DNA of 14,828 nucleotides from assembly GCA_005793615.1 (NCBI GenBank), contig SXRI01000006.1, positions 1-14,828 of the forward strand, read 5' to 3'. The notes beneath the pieces are model-generated. The model did no database searches. It had not been told where the DNA came from and saw only the letters and a program-made list of their open reading frames with translations. The stretch is from Bdellovibrionales bacterium. Its GTDB lineage: Bacteria > Bdellovibrionota > Bdellovibrionia > Bdellovibrionales > JAMPXM01. Each line of letters starts with the position of its first letter. The first letter of the stretch is position 1. Positions 1 through 7,155 of the stretch are shown here, one piece after another. Made by a program: the position numbers and the translations under genes.

Positions 1-62
1 AGGGCCAAGAGGGGTTACGCAGCTTTCTCGAAAAGCGCACGCCGAACTGGCGCGTGAATTAA
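1..62 (+). CDS. liuC: 3' end of a crotonase-family gene, probably methylglutaconyl-CoA hydratase
   Basis: Only the last 19 codons are in the window. Frame 3 reads GQEGLRSFLEKRTPNWRVN and then TAA at 60-62. The pattern EG-x3-FLEKR-x-P-x-W is the usual C-terminal end of enoyl-CoA hydratase/isomerase (crotonase) proteins, where the last helix carries a FLEKR-type motif. In leucine catabolism the family member, 3-methylglutaconyl-CoA hydratase, hydrates the product of methylcrotonyl-CoA carboxylase to HMG-CoA. The specific name comes from position: it lies 24 nt upstream of a biotin carboxylase, with HMG-CoA lyase further down, as in liuABCDE-type operons. Catalytic residues and start lie outside the window. 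Another crotonase is possible; family is fairly sure, substrate inferred. Confidence 0.7.
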   Translation, partial: GQEGLRSFLEKRTPNWRVN

Positions 63-86
63 TGGATATTAAGGAATTTTAGAGTC

Positions 87-1595
87 ATGAGCCCAAAAAA
101 GAAGATCAATAAACTGGCAATCGCAAATCGTGGCGAGGTCGCTGTTCGTATTATTAACGCCTGCCAGGAGTTGGGTATTCGAACCGTGCTCCTGCACTCA
201 GAGGCGGATGTTCGCACACGCGCCTTTCGCATGGCCGACGAGACCGTATGTATCGGGCCGGCGCCGACGACAGAGAGCTATCTGCAGATCGATCGCAACG
301 TTGAAGCAGCTGTCAAAGCGGGGGCTGAGGCGGTTCATCCTGGTTTTGGTTTTCTGAGCGAAAATGCTGATTTCGCACATGCTTGCAGTGCCGCCGGTTT
401 GATCTTTGTCGGCCCTCGGTCAGAGACGATTCGTGCTCTTGGTGATAAGATTTCCGCTAAAAAATTGATCGAACGAGCGAAGGTTCCGACTGTTCCCGGC
501 TATATGGGCGATGATCAGTCATTGGCCACATTGATCAAAAAGGCTGAGGAGATCGGATTTCCGGTAATCGTGAAAGCGGCAGCGGGCGGTGGTGGCCGCG
601 GGATGAAGGTGATTCACGCAAGTGCTGAGGCTGAAGAATTGATTGCTTCGGCAAGTCGTGAAGCCTTGAGTGCATTCGGGTCGGCGACAGTGTTTTTAGA
701 GAAATATTTGGATCGGGCAAAACACATTGAGTTTCAAATTTTCGGAGATTCGCACGGTAAATGTGTTTATCTATTTGAACGCGAATGCTCGGTACAGCGT
801 CGTCATCAAAAAATCGTCGAAGAAGCTCTTTCACCATCACTTACAGATGAACTGCGCGAGCAAATGGCCAAAGCGGCGGTGACTCTCGCGGAGGCTGCAC
901 AATACAATGGCGCCGGAACGGTGGAGTTTCTTGTCCAGGACGGAAAGTTTTATTTTCTCGAAATGAATACCCGTCTGCAGGTAGAGCATCCGGTGACCGA
1001 GATGGTGCTCGGAGTAGATTTGGTAAAGGCACAAATTCTGACGGCGATGGGAAATTTTACGCTCTGGCCTCAAACTGATCTACGGCCGCGCGGGCATGCA
1101 ATTGAATGCCGAATGTACGCTGAAGATTCCTACAATCGTGGACTTCCATCGACGGGTTTGTTGCTCGGACTTGAGTGGCCCGAGGGGCCTGGGCGAAGGT
1201 TCGAAGTCGGATTCGAGGCGGGCGACGAAGTGACGGCATTCTATGATCCGATGATCGCCAAGATCATCGTTTTGGATGAAGACCGGCCGCGGGCGATTCG
1301 CAAAATGTTGCGCGTTCTCGACGACACCGTGGTCTTTGGCGTACGCACCAACATTCCCTTTCTCAAGGCCATACTGTCGCATGCTGATTTCGTTGCCGGC
1401 ACAATGACCACGCAGTTTATTCAAAACTATTTTCCAGAAGGCCTGGAGGCCAAACCTCTTAGTACTAAACAAAAGGTCTTTGCAGCAAAAGCGTTGCCGT
1501 TGGTGCGAAACAGTGGCGGATCAGGGGTGCCTGCGGGAGTAGCTTCACTCAATGCCTTAGCACTACCCTGGGGCGGAGCTTGGAGGAACGTATGA
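87..1595 (+). CDS. liuD: Biotin carboxylase part of 3-methylcrotonyl-CoA carboxylase alpha chain
   Basis: A 502-aa biotin carboxylase that uses ATP and bicarbonate to carboxylate protein-bound biotin. Visible motifs are the glycine-rich ATP-grasp loop GGGGRGMK (167-174), ERECSVQRRHQK (231-242) and the catalytic stretch EMNTRLQVEHPVTE (292-305). The N-terminal KLAIANRGE and a block ending near MTTQFIQNYF bound the usual core of about 445-450 residues. The remaining 50 or so residues resemble the linker and start of the BT (biotin carboxylase-transferase contact) domain of fused MCC/PCC alpha chains. They end PWGGAWRNV, like the family's PW...GWRLN segment, and stop abruptly at TGA. Known LiuD/MccA chains are about 650-665 aa and include the biotinyl domain, which here is the next gene, overlapping by 4 nt (ATGA). 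AAGGA at 71-75 is a distant ribosome site. Biotin carboxylase is near certain. Methylcrotonyl-CoA specificity is inferred from the neighbours; propionyl-, acetyl- or geranyl-CoA carboxylase are alternatives. Confidence 0.88.
   Translation: MSPKKKINKLAIANRGEVAVRIINACQELGIRTVLLHSEADVRTRAFRMADETVCIGPAPTTESYLQIDRNVEAAVKAGAEAVHPGFGFLSENADFAHACSAAGLIFVGPRSETIRALGDKISAKKLIERAKVPTVPGYMGDDQSLATLIKKAEEIGFPVIVKAAAGGGGRGMKVIHASAEAEELIASASREALSAFGSATVFLEKYLDRAKHIEFQIFGDSHGKCVYLFERECSVQRRHQKIVEEALSPSLTDELREQMAKAAVTLAEAAQYNGAGTVEFLVQDGKFYFLEMNTRLQVEHPVTEMVLGVDLVKAQILTAMGNFTLWPQTDLRPRGHAIECRMYAEDSYNRGLPSTGLLLGLEWPEGPGRRFEVGFEAGDEVTAFYDPMIAKIIVLDEDRPRAIRKMLRVLDDTVVFGVRTNIPFLKAILSHADFVAGTMTTQFIQNYFPEGLEAKPLSTKQKVFAAKALPLVRNSGGSGVPAGVASLNALALPWGGAWRNV
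1582..1586 (+). promoter_or_regulatory. Shine-Dalgarno site deciding the carrier-protein start
   Basis: GGAGG lies 5 nt before the ATG at 1592. It supports that ATG over the in-frame TTG at 1580, which would overlap the site itself. The same bases encode the conserved Trp-Arg (TGG AGG) near the end of the upstream biotin carboxylase, so translation of the two genes is probably coupled. Confidence 0.75.
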
Positions 1596-1984
1596 AACGT
1601 TTGAGTTTGGAAATCGAAGGCAAGAGTACTGAGGGGCGTGCTGTCTTTAGTAAGGGTGCACTCTGGGTTCATTTAGATGGTGAAACGTACGTTTACGAGG
1701 ATGAGAGCACGCAGCCGCGTAGTCGTCGTGGCGGTGTGGGTAAGGCTGTGCATGCAGGAGAAGTCTTGGCGCCGATGCCAGGTAAAATCATTAAGGTCAT
1801 GGCCAAGCAAAACGAGGTTGTTGCCGAAGGAAGAGTCTTGGTGGTCATGGAGGCCATGAAAATGGAGTACACCCTCAAGGCTCAGGCTCCTGGTCGGGTC
1901 TCCGATATCAAGGCTCAGACCGGAGATCAGGTAGTTCTGGGGCAGGTTTTACTTAAACTTGACGTGGATTCGGCGAAAACATGA
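1592..1984 (+). CDS. Biotin carboxyl carrier protein, split from the carboxylase alpha chain
   Basis: A 130-aa protein carrying biotin for the carboxylase. The C-terminal biotinyl-lipoyl domain (about 52-126) has the APMPG hairpin (60-64) and the biotinylation motif EAMKM with Lys90, 40 residues from the C terminus, as is usual. The first 45 or so residues (MKRLSLEIEG onward, with VHLDGETYVYE) look like beta strands of the BT domain found between the two halves of fused MCC/PCC alpha chains. So this is the missing C-terminal part of the preceding gene, in another frame. Together the two chains total 632 residues, close to a fused family member. The ATG at 1592 has GGAGG 5 nt upstream and forms ATGA with the upstream TGA; an ATGA also links its own stop to the HMG-CoA lyase start. 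The order BC, carrier, lyase supports a role in leucine degradation. A genuine gene fission is likely, but a one-base sequencing error or mutation could give the same picture. Confidence 0.87.
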   Translation: MKRLSLEIEGKSTEGRAVFSKGALWVHLDGETYVYEDESTQPRSRRGGVGKAVHAGEVLAPMPGKIIKVMAKQNEVVAEGRVLVVMEAMKMEYTLKAQAPGRVSDIKAQTGDQVVLGQVLLKLDVDSAKT

Positions 1985-2913
1985 GCAAGGTAACGATTGT
2001 TGAAGTCGGTGCGCGCGATGGATTGCAAAACGAAAAGGTTTTGCTCAGTCCTGAGATTCGCCTCGAGTTTGCGGAGAAGTTGGCAGGTGCCGGCATTCGC
2101 AAGATTGAGCTTGGCGCCTTCGTTTCGCCTCAATGGGTGCCGCAAATGCGGGGTTCAACTGAGCTCATGAAAATGGCGCTAGCACGAAAAACTTCAGGCA
2201 AATCTTCCTTGAAGGATTCTGAGTTGTCGGCGTTGGTACCCAATCTGCGCGGTATGCAAGACGCGATAGATGCGGGCGTAAAAGATGTAGCGATTTTCGC
2301 GTCGGCAAGTGAGGCCTTCGCTAAGAAAAACATCAACTGTTCCATTGAAGAGAGTTTTGGACGTTTTGCCAAAGTCATGGAGCTCGCAAAGAGTAACGGT
2401 AGCCGTGTGCGTGGCTATCTGAGTATGTGCTTTGGTTGTCCTTTCGAGGGAGAGGTTCCCGAGGGACGCGTGGTCCGTTTGGTGAAACGTCTGCGCGATC
2501 TTGGCGTCTATGAGGTTTCGATTGGCGATACCATCGGCGTTGCCAACCCGATGCAAGTTCACCGTCTCGTATCCAAGTTGATTGATGCTGTCGGTGAGGA
2601 TTTCTTAGCTATGCATTTTCACGATACTCGTGGCACGGCTCTGGCCAATATACATAGCAGCTTGCAGTTGGGCATTCGAGTGTTTGATTCGAGTCTTGGC
2701 GGTCTCGGCGGCTGCCCCTACGCTCCGGCGGCGACCGGCAATGTCGCGACTGAAGACGTTGTTTATATGTTGCACGGCATGGGATACAAAACCGGTATTG
2801 ATCTTGCGCAGTTGATTGCGATTAATCAGTGGATCACGGAAAAAGTTCAGCATGAACTTCCTTCGCGCGTCGGTCGCGCAGGCTTGCCGAAGCTACTGCC
2901 GATTGGCACCTAA
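1981..2913 (+). CDS. liuE: Hydroxymethylglutaryl-CoA lyase
   Basis: A 310-aa TIM-barrel enzyme of the HMG-CoA lyase/DRE-TIM family. It cleaves HMG-CoA to acetyl-CoA and acetoacetate, the last step of leucine breakdown. Seen in the sequence: ARDGLQNE near the N terminus with metal/substrate residues Arg12 and Asp13; the metal-binding MHFHDTRG with His212 and His214; and the lyase signature GLGGCPYAPAATGN with catalytic Cys245. Length matches bacterial lyases (about 300 aa). The ATG overlaps the carrier-protein stop as ATGA, so it is the last gene of the translationally coupled liu cluster seen here. The distinct catalytic Cys in GLGGCPYAP separates it from isopropylmalate and homocitrate synthases. 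Function is secure; the symbol could equally be hmgL or mvaB. Confidence 0.95.
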   Translation: MSKVTIVEVGARDGLQNEKVLLSPEIRLEFAEKLAGAGIRKIELGAFVSPQWVPQMRGSTELMKMALARKTSGKSSLKDSELSALVPNLRGMQDAIDAGVKDVAIFASASEAFAKKNINCSIEESFGRFAKVMELAKSNGSRVRGYLSMCFGCPFEGEVPEGRVVRLVKRLRDLGVYEVSIGDTIGVANPMQVHRLVSKLIDAVGEDFLAMHFHDTRGTALANIHSSLQLGIRVFDSSLGGLGGCPYAPAATGNVATEDVVYMLHGMGYKTGIDLAQLIAINQWITEKVQHELPSRVGRAGLPKLLPIGT

Positions 2914-2962
2914 GTTGCTACCAAAACCGCAGTACTTGTGAGTGGCCTTTGAAAAGCTACAC

Positions 2963-2982
2963 GTTCGTTCATGTGAGCGAGC
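2963..2982 (+). other. Hairpin after the liu operon
   Basis: In the RNA, GTTCGTTC (2963-2970) can pair over all 8 positions, counting G-U pairs, with GAGCGAGC (2975-2982) around an ATGT loop. It begins 50 nt after the lyase stop. No T-run follows, so it is not a canonical intrinsic terminator; it may be a 3'-end structure or a protein-assisted terminator. Confidence 0.4.
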
Positions 2983-2989
2983 CCACGAG

Positions 2990-3006
2990 TAACTGTTCGA
3001 CAGTTA
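2990..3006. other. Perfect 7-bp inverted repeat before the 511-aa gene
   Basis: TAACTGT (2990-2996) and ACAGTTA (3000-3006) form a perfect dyad around TCG, 25 nt upstream of the predicted TTG start of the next gene. No T-run follows. Its short spacer and position fit either a small RNA hairpin or an operator for a dimeric regulator; the sequence does not decide. Together with the hairpin at 2963-2982 this is all I see in the 118-nt gap. Confidence 0.4.
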
Positions 3007-3031
3007 TGTAGCTCTTACAGGCGGTCACCTT

Positions 3032-4567
3032 TTGGTAACTGAGATCTTGCCCTTGCGAAAAGCTGAGCGTTGGGTGCTAGCGATCACGATTGTGGTGGTG
3101 ATCGCTTATGCGTGGTTGATCGCTCGGGGGCTTGAGCCAAAGCTGATCCCACCCGTAGAGGTGGTGGAGCAGGTAGTCTGGCTCAAAGAGGGCAAAGTCG
3201 TTGAAGGTACGTTGACTGAGGTTCGTCATTCCGCGCCGGCTAGAATTCTCCGGCGTGAGTTGTTTTGGATGCAAAGGGCTCTTGACCTGATCGGACCCTT
3301 TCGTGAGGCGCCGACGCTCGCCATCCACCTCGACGACAACGACTTTTATCGCATCACTGATGAACGTATCGAACTCGGGCTGAACATCGCAACGACGGAG
3401 GGCCAAGTCTTTAAGACTTTGCTCAAGGCTTGGCTTTATCAGCATGCCTCGACCCGAGTGATCGGTTCACTTCTCCGTGTCGAGGTGGTCTCGGATTTTT
3501 TGAGTGCCGTCGTTCGTGGGCAACCACGATTTTCCAATCCGTTTTCAGGTAGGGTCGATGAGATTCCGCGGGTCGACTCCTGGCCTTCGTTTGCTTCGTC
3601 ATACGATTCAGCACGCAAAGGCAAGTTTGCCAACGCCTGGATCAGTGCCGAATTACAGCGCTACAGTGGTCATTCGACGGCCATGAACCTATTAGGATTT
3701 CGGCCACTATTGTTGGCGATGTTGTGGGAGCTCTATCAACAAACACCGCCCCTGGCGCGTTACCAGTTGGTTCGACAGTGGATCGACACACTCACTCTGA
3801 ATCTGCCGGGCGAACCTCTACAACTGGCTTTACCCGAAGAACTGAGCGAGTGGCGACAATGGCTTAAGGGCGAGTTTGATGCTTTGATGCCGGCAGGTGG
3901 ACCATTGGAGCGTTTCGACAGACTTTCAGAGCGTCGAACGGTCGTAATGAATAAATCTGGTTTATTAGGTAACAGCTTGTTGAGTGTACCTCTCTGGCTT
4001 TTTCGCGACAAAGGCAATGTTAGTGTAGAACGCCTGGCGGAAGTTAATACCGGTCAGGTGGTGATCGAACTTGGTGACGGTACGCTTTGGTTATTGTCGT
4101 TTGAAAGATCGAGCGGCAAACGCGGCTGGGTGCAGCTGAGTGCACGTGATCGCTCGCAAATTCGCCCAGAACAGTTCGTTTGGGAAACCTGTTTGCCCGT
4201 CAATGTTGGTGAGCTCTTGCACCAATCGGCAGACGCGGAACATCTGCTTTTCATAGGTGCCTGTGATGAACTCTACCGAACCGAGATAGGCTGGAATGCG
4301 TTTCTAGCCGGCGGCCTCAGGGCATTCGCGCGAGAGCGTCCCGAAGTGCCGTTTGTGCAACTCAAACGATCGGCATTGGAAGTAGCTCTTCGCCAGGGCA
4401 AACTCTCGCTTGGTGATCGCGTCGGGCGCATCCTTGGTTTAAAGCTTGATCCGGTCTTTGGTCTCGAATCCGCGGAATGGAGTCGCGACTTACACGCATA
4501 TCGGGTGCTTGGTGCGATCGAGGCGATTGAGTGGATTCGGGGTTCTCCGCTTGTGGAGCCAATGTGA
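3032..4567 (+). CDS. Unrecognised 511-aa single-pass membrane protein
   Basis: I do not recognise the family. The basic N terminus is followed by one hydrophobic helix (about residues 13-30). The rest, about 480 residues, is soluble in character and by the positive-inside rule should lie in the periplasm. It contains exactly two cysteines, Cys387 and Cys411, which could form a disulfide there. Residues 94-165 alternate strand-like and helical segments; the helix TLLKAWLYQHAS sits where a metallopeptidase of the gluzincin type would have HExxH, but no such motif is present. The gene uses a TTG start with only a weak CAGG site upstream; no in-frame ATG occurs before residue 80, and starting there would lose the membrane helix. 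It lies alone between the liu operon and the cytochrome gene on the same strand. Coding status is well supported by the long open frame; function is unknown. Confidence 0.75.
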   Translation: MVTEILPLRKAERWVLAITIVVVIAYAWLIARGLEPKLIPPVEVVEQVVWLKEGKVVEGTLTEVRHSAPARILRRELFWMQRALDLIGPFREAPTLAIHLDDNDFYRITDERIELGLNIATTEGQVFKTLLKAWLYQHASTRVIGSLLRVEVVSDFLSAVVRGQPRFSNPFSGRVDEIPRVDSWPSFASSYDSARKGKFANAWISAELQRYSGHSTAMNLLGFRPLLLAMLWELYQQTPPLARYQLVRQWIDTLTLNLPGEPLQLALPEELSEWRQWLKGEFDALMPAGGPLERFDRLSERRTVVMNKSGLLGNSLLSVPLWLFRDKGNVSVERLAEVNTGQVVIELGDGTLWLLSFERSSGKRGWVQLSARDRSQIRPEQFVWETCLPVNVGELLHQSADAEHLLFIGACDELYRTEIGWNAFLAGGLRAFARERPEVPFVQLKRSALEVALRQGKLSLGDRVGRILGLKLDPVFGLESAEWSRDLHAYRVLGAIEAIEWIRGSPLVEPM

Positions 4568-4630
4568 TCTTCTGACTCAATTTACTGCCAGTGCCGGTGT
4601 TGGACCTTGGTCTAACTCGTGTGACGTGAC

Positions 4631-4659
4631 TTGTTTGCGTTTGAGGCGACTGTTATCCT
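4631..4659 (+). promoter_or_regulatory. Predicted sigma-70 promoter of the cytochrome gene
   Basis: A -35-like TTGTTT (4631-4636), a 17-nt spacer and a -10-like TATCCT (4654-4659), the latter preceded by TG one base upstream (extended -10). It lies 41 nt before the ATG at 4701. Spacing is ideal and the hexamers moderate. The start is also served by AGGA at 4693-4696. Nothing else is visible in the 133-nt gap. Confidence 0.45.
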
Positions 4660-4700
4660 GATTTTCAGAGGCAACAAAAATCCCAAAAATTTAGGATCTT

Positions 4701-6668
4701 ATGAAATCAATCAATCGTATTTATGCTAGCGCCGCATTGATTGCGGTGGTGGCAACATCAGCCATCATCTTCGGCATGTTGACGTCTTGTTCGAGCGTGC
4801 CTAAAGAAGCTGGCGGGTCGTCCATGGCTTCATTGGAAATGAGCGAAATTCAACGGAACATCGCCGGAAACGGCCGCGCTTATCCCGAGGTTCAGGTTGA
4901 TCCCGATTTTGAGAAAACAGTTTATGTAGAGCAAAACTGGTCACCTGGTGAGCGTGAGGCGTTCTATCGAACCGCACAGGGCTCTCACATCATGCCGTTG
5001 AAGTTCGCACTCGCACTTGAAAAATCCGATTCGAAGGAACGGTTTTTTGGAAACAAAAACTTAACCAATTATGGCTTCGTTCTTCAACGAGCCAATTCGC
5101 ATACCAACCCCTACGGCTTGCCGGTCGGATTCACGATTGATGGAGCGATGCGCTTTAGCTTCAATCCGCTTGTTCGACACTCCGTCGAAGACGAGACTAA
5201 GCCTAGAATGTTGGGCGTGAACTGCGCCCTTTGCCATACCACCAACCTTCACTTTAAAGGTCAGGCGATTCGAATCGATGGTGGTCAGACTTTAGTACAC
5301 TTCCAAAAGTTTATCCGCGATATGGATTTCGCGCTTAAGGCCAACTTCGAGGATAAAGAGAAACTCGAGCGTTTTCTCAACCGTGTCATGGATCTTAAGC
5401 TGCCACGTGAGCCCTTTGTTACCGATCGAAGTCAGTTGGTCAAAGAACTCGAAGAGGCGCTCAGAGTCCGCGCTGACTGGACGAATTTGAACGACGAAAA
5501 GACCAAGTATGGTCATGGCTACAACGATACTAAGTTTCCCCATGGACCAGGACGGATTGACGCTTTCGCGGCGATCTTCAACGAGGTGTTAGCGCGTGAC
5601 CTCGGTGTTCCGGAAAACGCGGGTGAGCCGGATGCTCCTGTCAGTGCGCCGGTGATTTGGGATGCGCCTCACCACGACCGGGTTCAGTGGAATGGTCTGG
5701 CCAGTAACGATCCCAATAATGGTGGACCGCTCGCGCGGAATCTCGGTCAGGTATTGGGAGTGTTCGGCAGGGTGTTCCCACATGAGCAAAAAACCGTGGT
5801 CGCTGGTAAGGGCCTGGAAGGCTATTGCTCAACGGTACGTCGCAAAGGCCTTGATGATCTAGAGGAATGGGTTAGTCATTTATGGTCGCCTTTGTGGCCA
5901 GAGGAGAATCTCGGTTACCTTGACCAAGCCAAAGTGGCACAAGGCCGAAAAGTATTCGAGCAAAAGTGTCTTTCCTGCCATCACGATATCAACCGTAAAG
6001 ATCCTAACCGTAAGGTCATTGCGCAAATGATCCCGATGGCAAAGGTGGGAACGGAAACGAAATTCAACGACAATGCGTTGAGCCGCAAAGCCGTTATCAC
6101 TCAGCTCAAAGGGCGATTGACGCGAGTGAAAGAGGGGCGCCCTCTTGAAGAGAACGAACCGGCCGCGACGGCACTCAAGCATATAGTAGCGGGTTCTATG
6201 GCCGGTACAATCAGCGTTATGTCTTGTATCGACACCGTTGACGTTGAGAGTGCGAAAGTTCTGGAACGTCTGGTGGGCATAGCCGGCAAAGCCTTCTCGG
6301 CAAAAGAGGCCAAGAAAGACGATGACCCGAATCCGGATAAACGGGTAGCTGCGCTGGTTGACGAGCTGGCACGCTACAAAGCTCGGCCGTTGAACGGCAT
6401 CTGGGCGTCGCCGCCGTTCTTGCATAACGGCTCGGTCAATAGCTTGTATGAGATTCTTCTGCCGCCAAGTGAGCGCAAGAACTTCTATCTAGGCTGCGAT
6501 GAGTATGATCCGATCCGCGCTGGTCTTGCTTGTACCGAGGCCAATGGTGGATTCCTCTTCGACACTTCCCTCGTTGGCAACAAACCTGTGGGTCACGACT
6601 ATGGCCCGAAAGGACCAAATGCCGAAGAAGATCGCATGGCATTGGTTGAGTATTTGAAGAGCATCTGA
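4701..6668 (+). CDS. Di-heme cytochrome c lipoprotein, RoxA/RoxB-like
   Basis: A 655-aa exported di-heme cytochrome. The N terminus has a basic start, a hydrophobic stretch and a lipobox LTSC with Cys30, so the protein should be lipidated; Ser31 after the Cys would favour the outer membrane by the E. coli sorting rule. Two CxxCH heme c sites are present, CALCH (175-179) and CLSCH (423-427), about 250 residues apart. GPGRID (282-287) and the C-terminal LNGIWASPPFLHNGS (564-578), then PPSERKNFYLG, resemble the rubber oxygenases RoxA/RoxB and related proteins of the diheme peroxidase/MauG superfamily; the length is also close to RoxA/RoxB (about 680-700 aa). Those enzymes cleave polyisoprene with dioxygen at a c-type heme. 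Here the substrate is unknown: peroxidase, lipid or terpenoid oxygenase, or electron-transfer roles are all possible. It is a single-gene unit with its own promoter and terminator; neighbours give no clue. Di-heme cytochrome is certain, RoxA-like placement likely. Confidence 0.85.
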   Translation: MKSINRIYASAALIAVVATSAIIFGMLTSCSSVPKEAGGSSMASLEMSEIQRNIAGNGRAYPEVQVDPDFEKTVYVEQNWSPGEREAFYRTAQGSHIMPLKFALALEKSDSKERFFGNKNLTNYGFVLQRANSHTNPYGLPVGFTIDGAMRFSFNPLVRHSVEDETKPRMLGVNCALCHTTNLHFKGQAIRIDGGQTLVHFQKFIRDMDFALKANFEDKEKLERFLNRVMDLKLPREPFVTDRSQLVKELEEALRVRADWTNLNDEKTKYGHGYNDTKFPHGPGRIDAFAAIFNEVLARDLGVPENAGEPDAPVSAPVIWDAPHHDRVQWNGLASNDPNNGGPLARNLGQVLGVFGRVFPHEQKTVVAGKGLEGYCSTVRRKGLDDLEEWVSHLWSPLWPEENLGYLDQAKVAQGRKVFEQKCLSCHHDINRKDPNRKVIAQMIPMAKVGTETKFNDNALSRKAVITQLKGRLTRVKEGRPLEENEPAATALKHIVAGSMAGTISVMSCIDTVDVESAKVLERLVGIAGKAFSAKEAKKDDDPNPDKRVAALVDELARYKARPLNGIWASPPFLHNGSVNSLYEILLPPSERKNFYLGCDEYDPIRAGLACTEANGGFLFDTSLVGNKPVGHDYGPKGPNAEEDRMALVEYLKSI

Positions 6669-6703
6669 AGAATATTTCAAAACCGACAAGAGCTTTTAAG
6701 CCA

Positions 6704-6730
6704 GGGCGATCAAAATTTGATCGCCCTTTT
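6704..6730 (+). terminator. Intrinsic terminator of the cytochrome gene
   Basis: A perfect 11-bp inverted repeat, GGGCGATCAAA (6704-6714) and TTTGATCGCCC (6716-6726), separated by one A, so the real loop is the A/T-rich centre. TTTT follows at 6727-6730. It starts 35 nt after the cytochrome stop. On the opposite strand the stem lacks a T-run, so it may stop the convergent panD transcript less well. Confidence 0.85.
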
Positions 6731-6735
6731 CATTG

Positions 6736-6755
6736 GTGCGCCAGGCAGGGCGCAC
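6736..6755. other. GC-rich hairpin between convergent transcripts
   Basis: GTGCGCC (6736-6742) pairs perfectly with GGCGCAC (6749-6755) around AGGCAG. It lies between the terminator at 6704-6730 and the panD stop codon, 12 nt past that stop on the - strand. No T-run adjoins it on either strand. It may help end the pan/coa transcript together with the neighbouring stem. Confidence 0.4.
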
Positions 6756-6767
6756 ACCATGGCCTGT

Positions 6768-7127
6768 TCAATAACGATTCTTTAACTGTTTAATCTGGTT
6801 CTTCTCATCGACAAACACCAAACGTGGTTGATGGGTATTGGCTTCCGTTTCGGTTACGGTCGCATAGGCTGCGATGATCACCAGATCGCCGCGATGAACG
6901 AGACGTGCGGCAGCGCCGTTGAGGCAGACCTCGCCGGTTTTGCCGAAAATTACATAGGTCGCGAAGCGTTGTCCATTATTGCAGTTGTAGATTTCGACCT
7001 TCTCAAACTCGCGTAGACCTGCGGCATCAACCAACGCCGGATCGATCGAGACTGATCCTTCGTAGTTCAGGTCAGCATCGGTAACGGTGGCGCGATGAAT
7101 TTTGCATTTAAGCATCGTGATTTGCAT
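6768..7127 (-). CDS. panD: Aspartate 1-decarboxylase precursor
   Basis: A 119-aa proenzyme that decarboxylates L-aspartate to beta-alanine for pantothenate. The chain self-cleaves between Gly24 and Ser25 (LNYEGS at 20-25) to give the pyruvoyl group at Ser25. Lys9, His11, Tyr22 and the RFATY segment match conserved positions of the family, and length fits (about 115-130 aa). The ATG at 7127 is preferred because it places the cleavage site at 24/25 and has AGAGGA 9 nt upstream; an in-frame TTG at 7145 would add six residues. It is the last gene of the operon, 28 nt after coaX. No panZ/panM-type maturation factor is seen in the window; many PanD proteins outside the enterobacteria process without one. 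Confidence 0.96.
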   Translation of the reverse strand: MQITMLKCKIHRATVTDADLNYEGSVSIDPALVDAAGLREFEKVEIYNCNNGQRFATYVIFGKTGEVCLNGAAARLVHRGDLVIIAAYATVTETEANTHQPRLVFVDEKNQIKQLKNRY

Positions 7128-7155
7128 AATTTCATTTCCTCTCAATAATCCATCT

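Noticed and set aside
1580..1591. TTG at 1580 as start of the biotin carrier protein
   Set aside because: It would overlap its own ribosome site. The ATG at 1592 has GGAGG at 5-nt spacing and forms the ATGA overlap also used by the next gene.
1560..1595. Programmed -1 frameshift joining the biotin carboxylase and carrier frames
   Set aside because: No slippery heptamer is visible before the stop, and a well-placed ribosome site and ATG explain separate translation more simply.
2990..3006. LexA (SOS) box
   Set aside because: CTGT and ACAG are present but only 3 nt apart, whereas the E. coli-type box needs 8. No SOS gene is nearby.
5880..6425. 181-codon open frame on the - strand
   Set aside because: Antisense to the cytochrome gene across its second heme motif. 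The peptide is rich in Arg, Cys and His with no domain, as shadow frames often are.
7128..7145. TTG at 7145 as the panD start
   Set aside because: The ATG at 7127 puts the self-cleavage site at Gly24-Ser25 as in known PanD proteins, and AGAGGA is well spaced from it.
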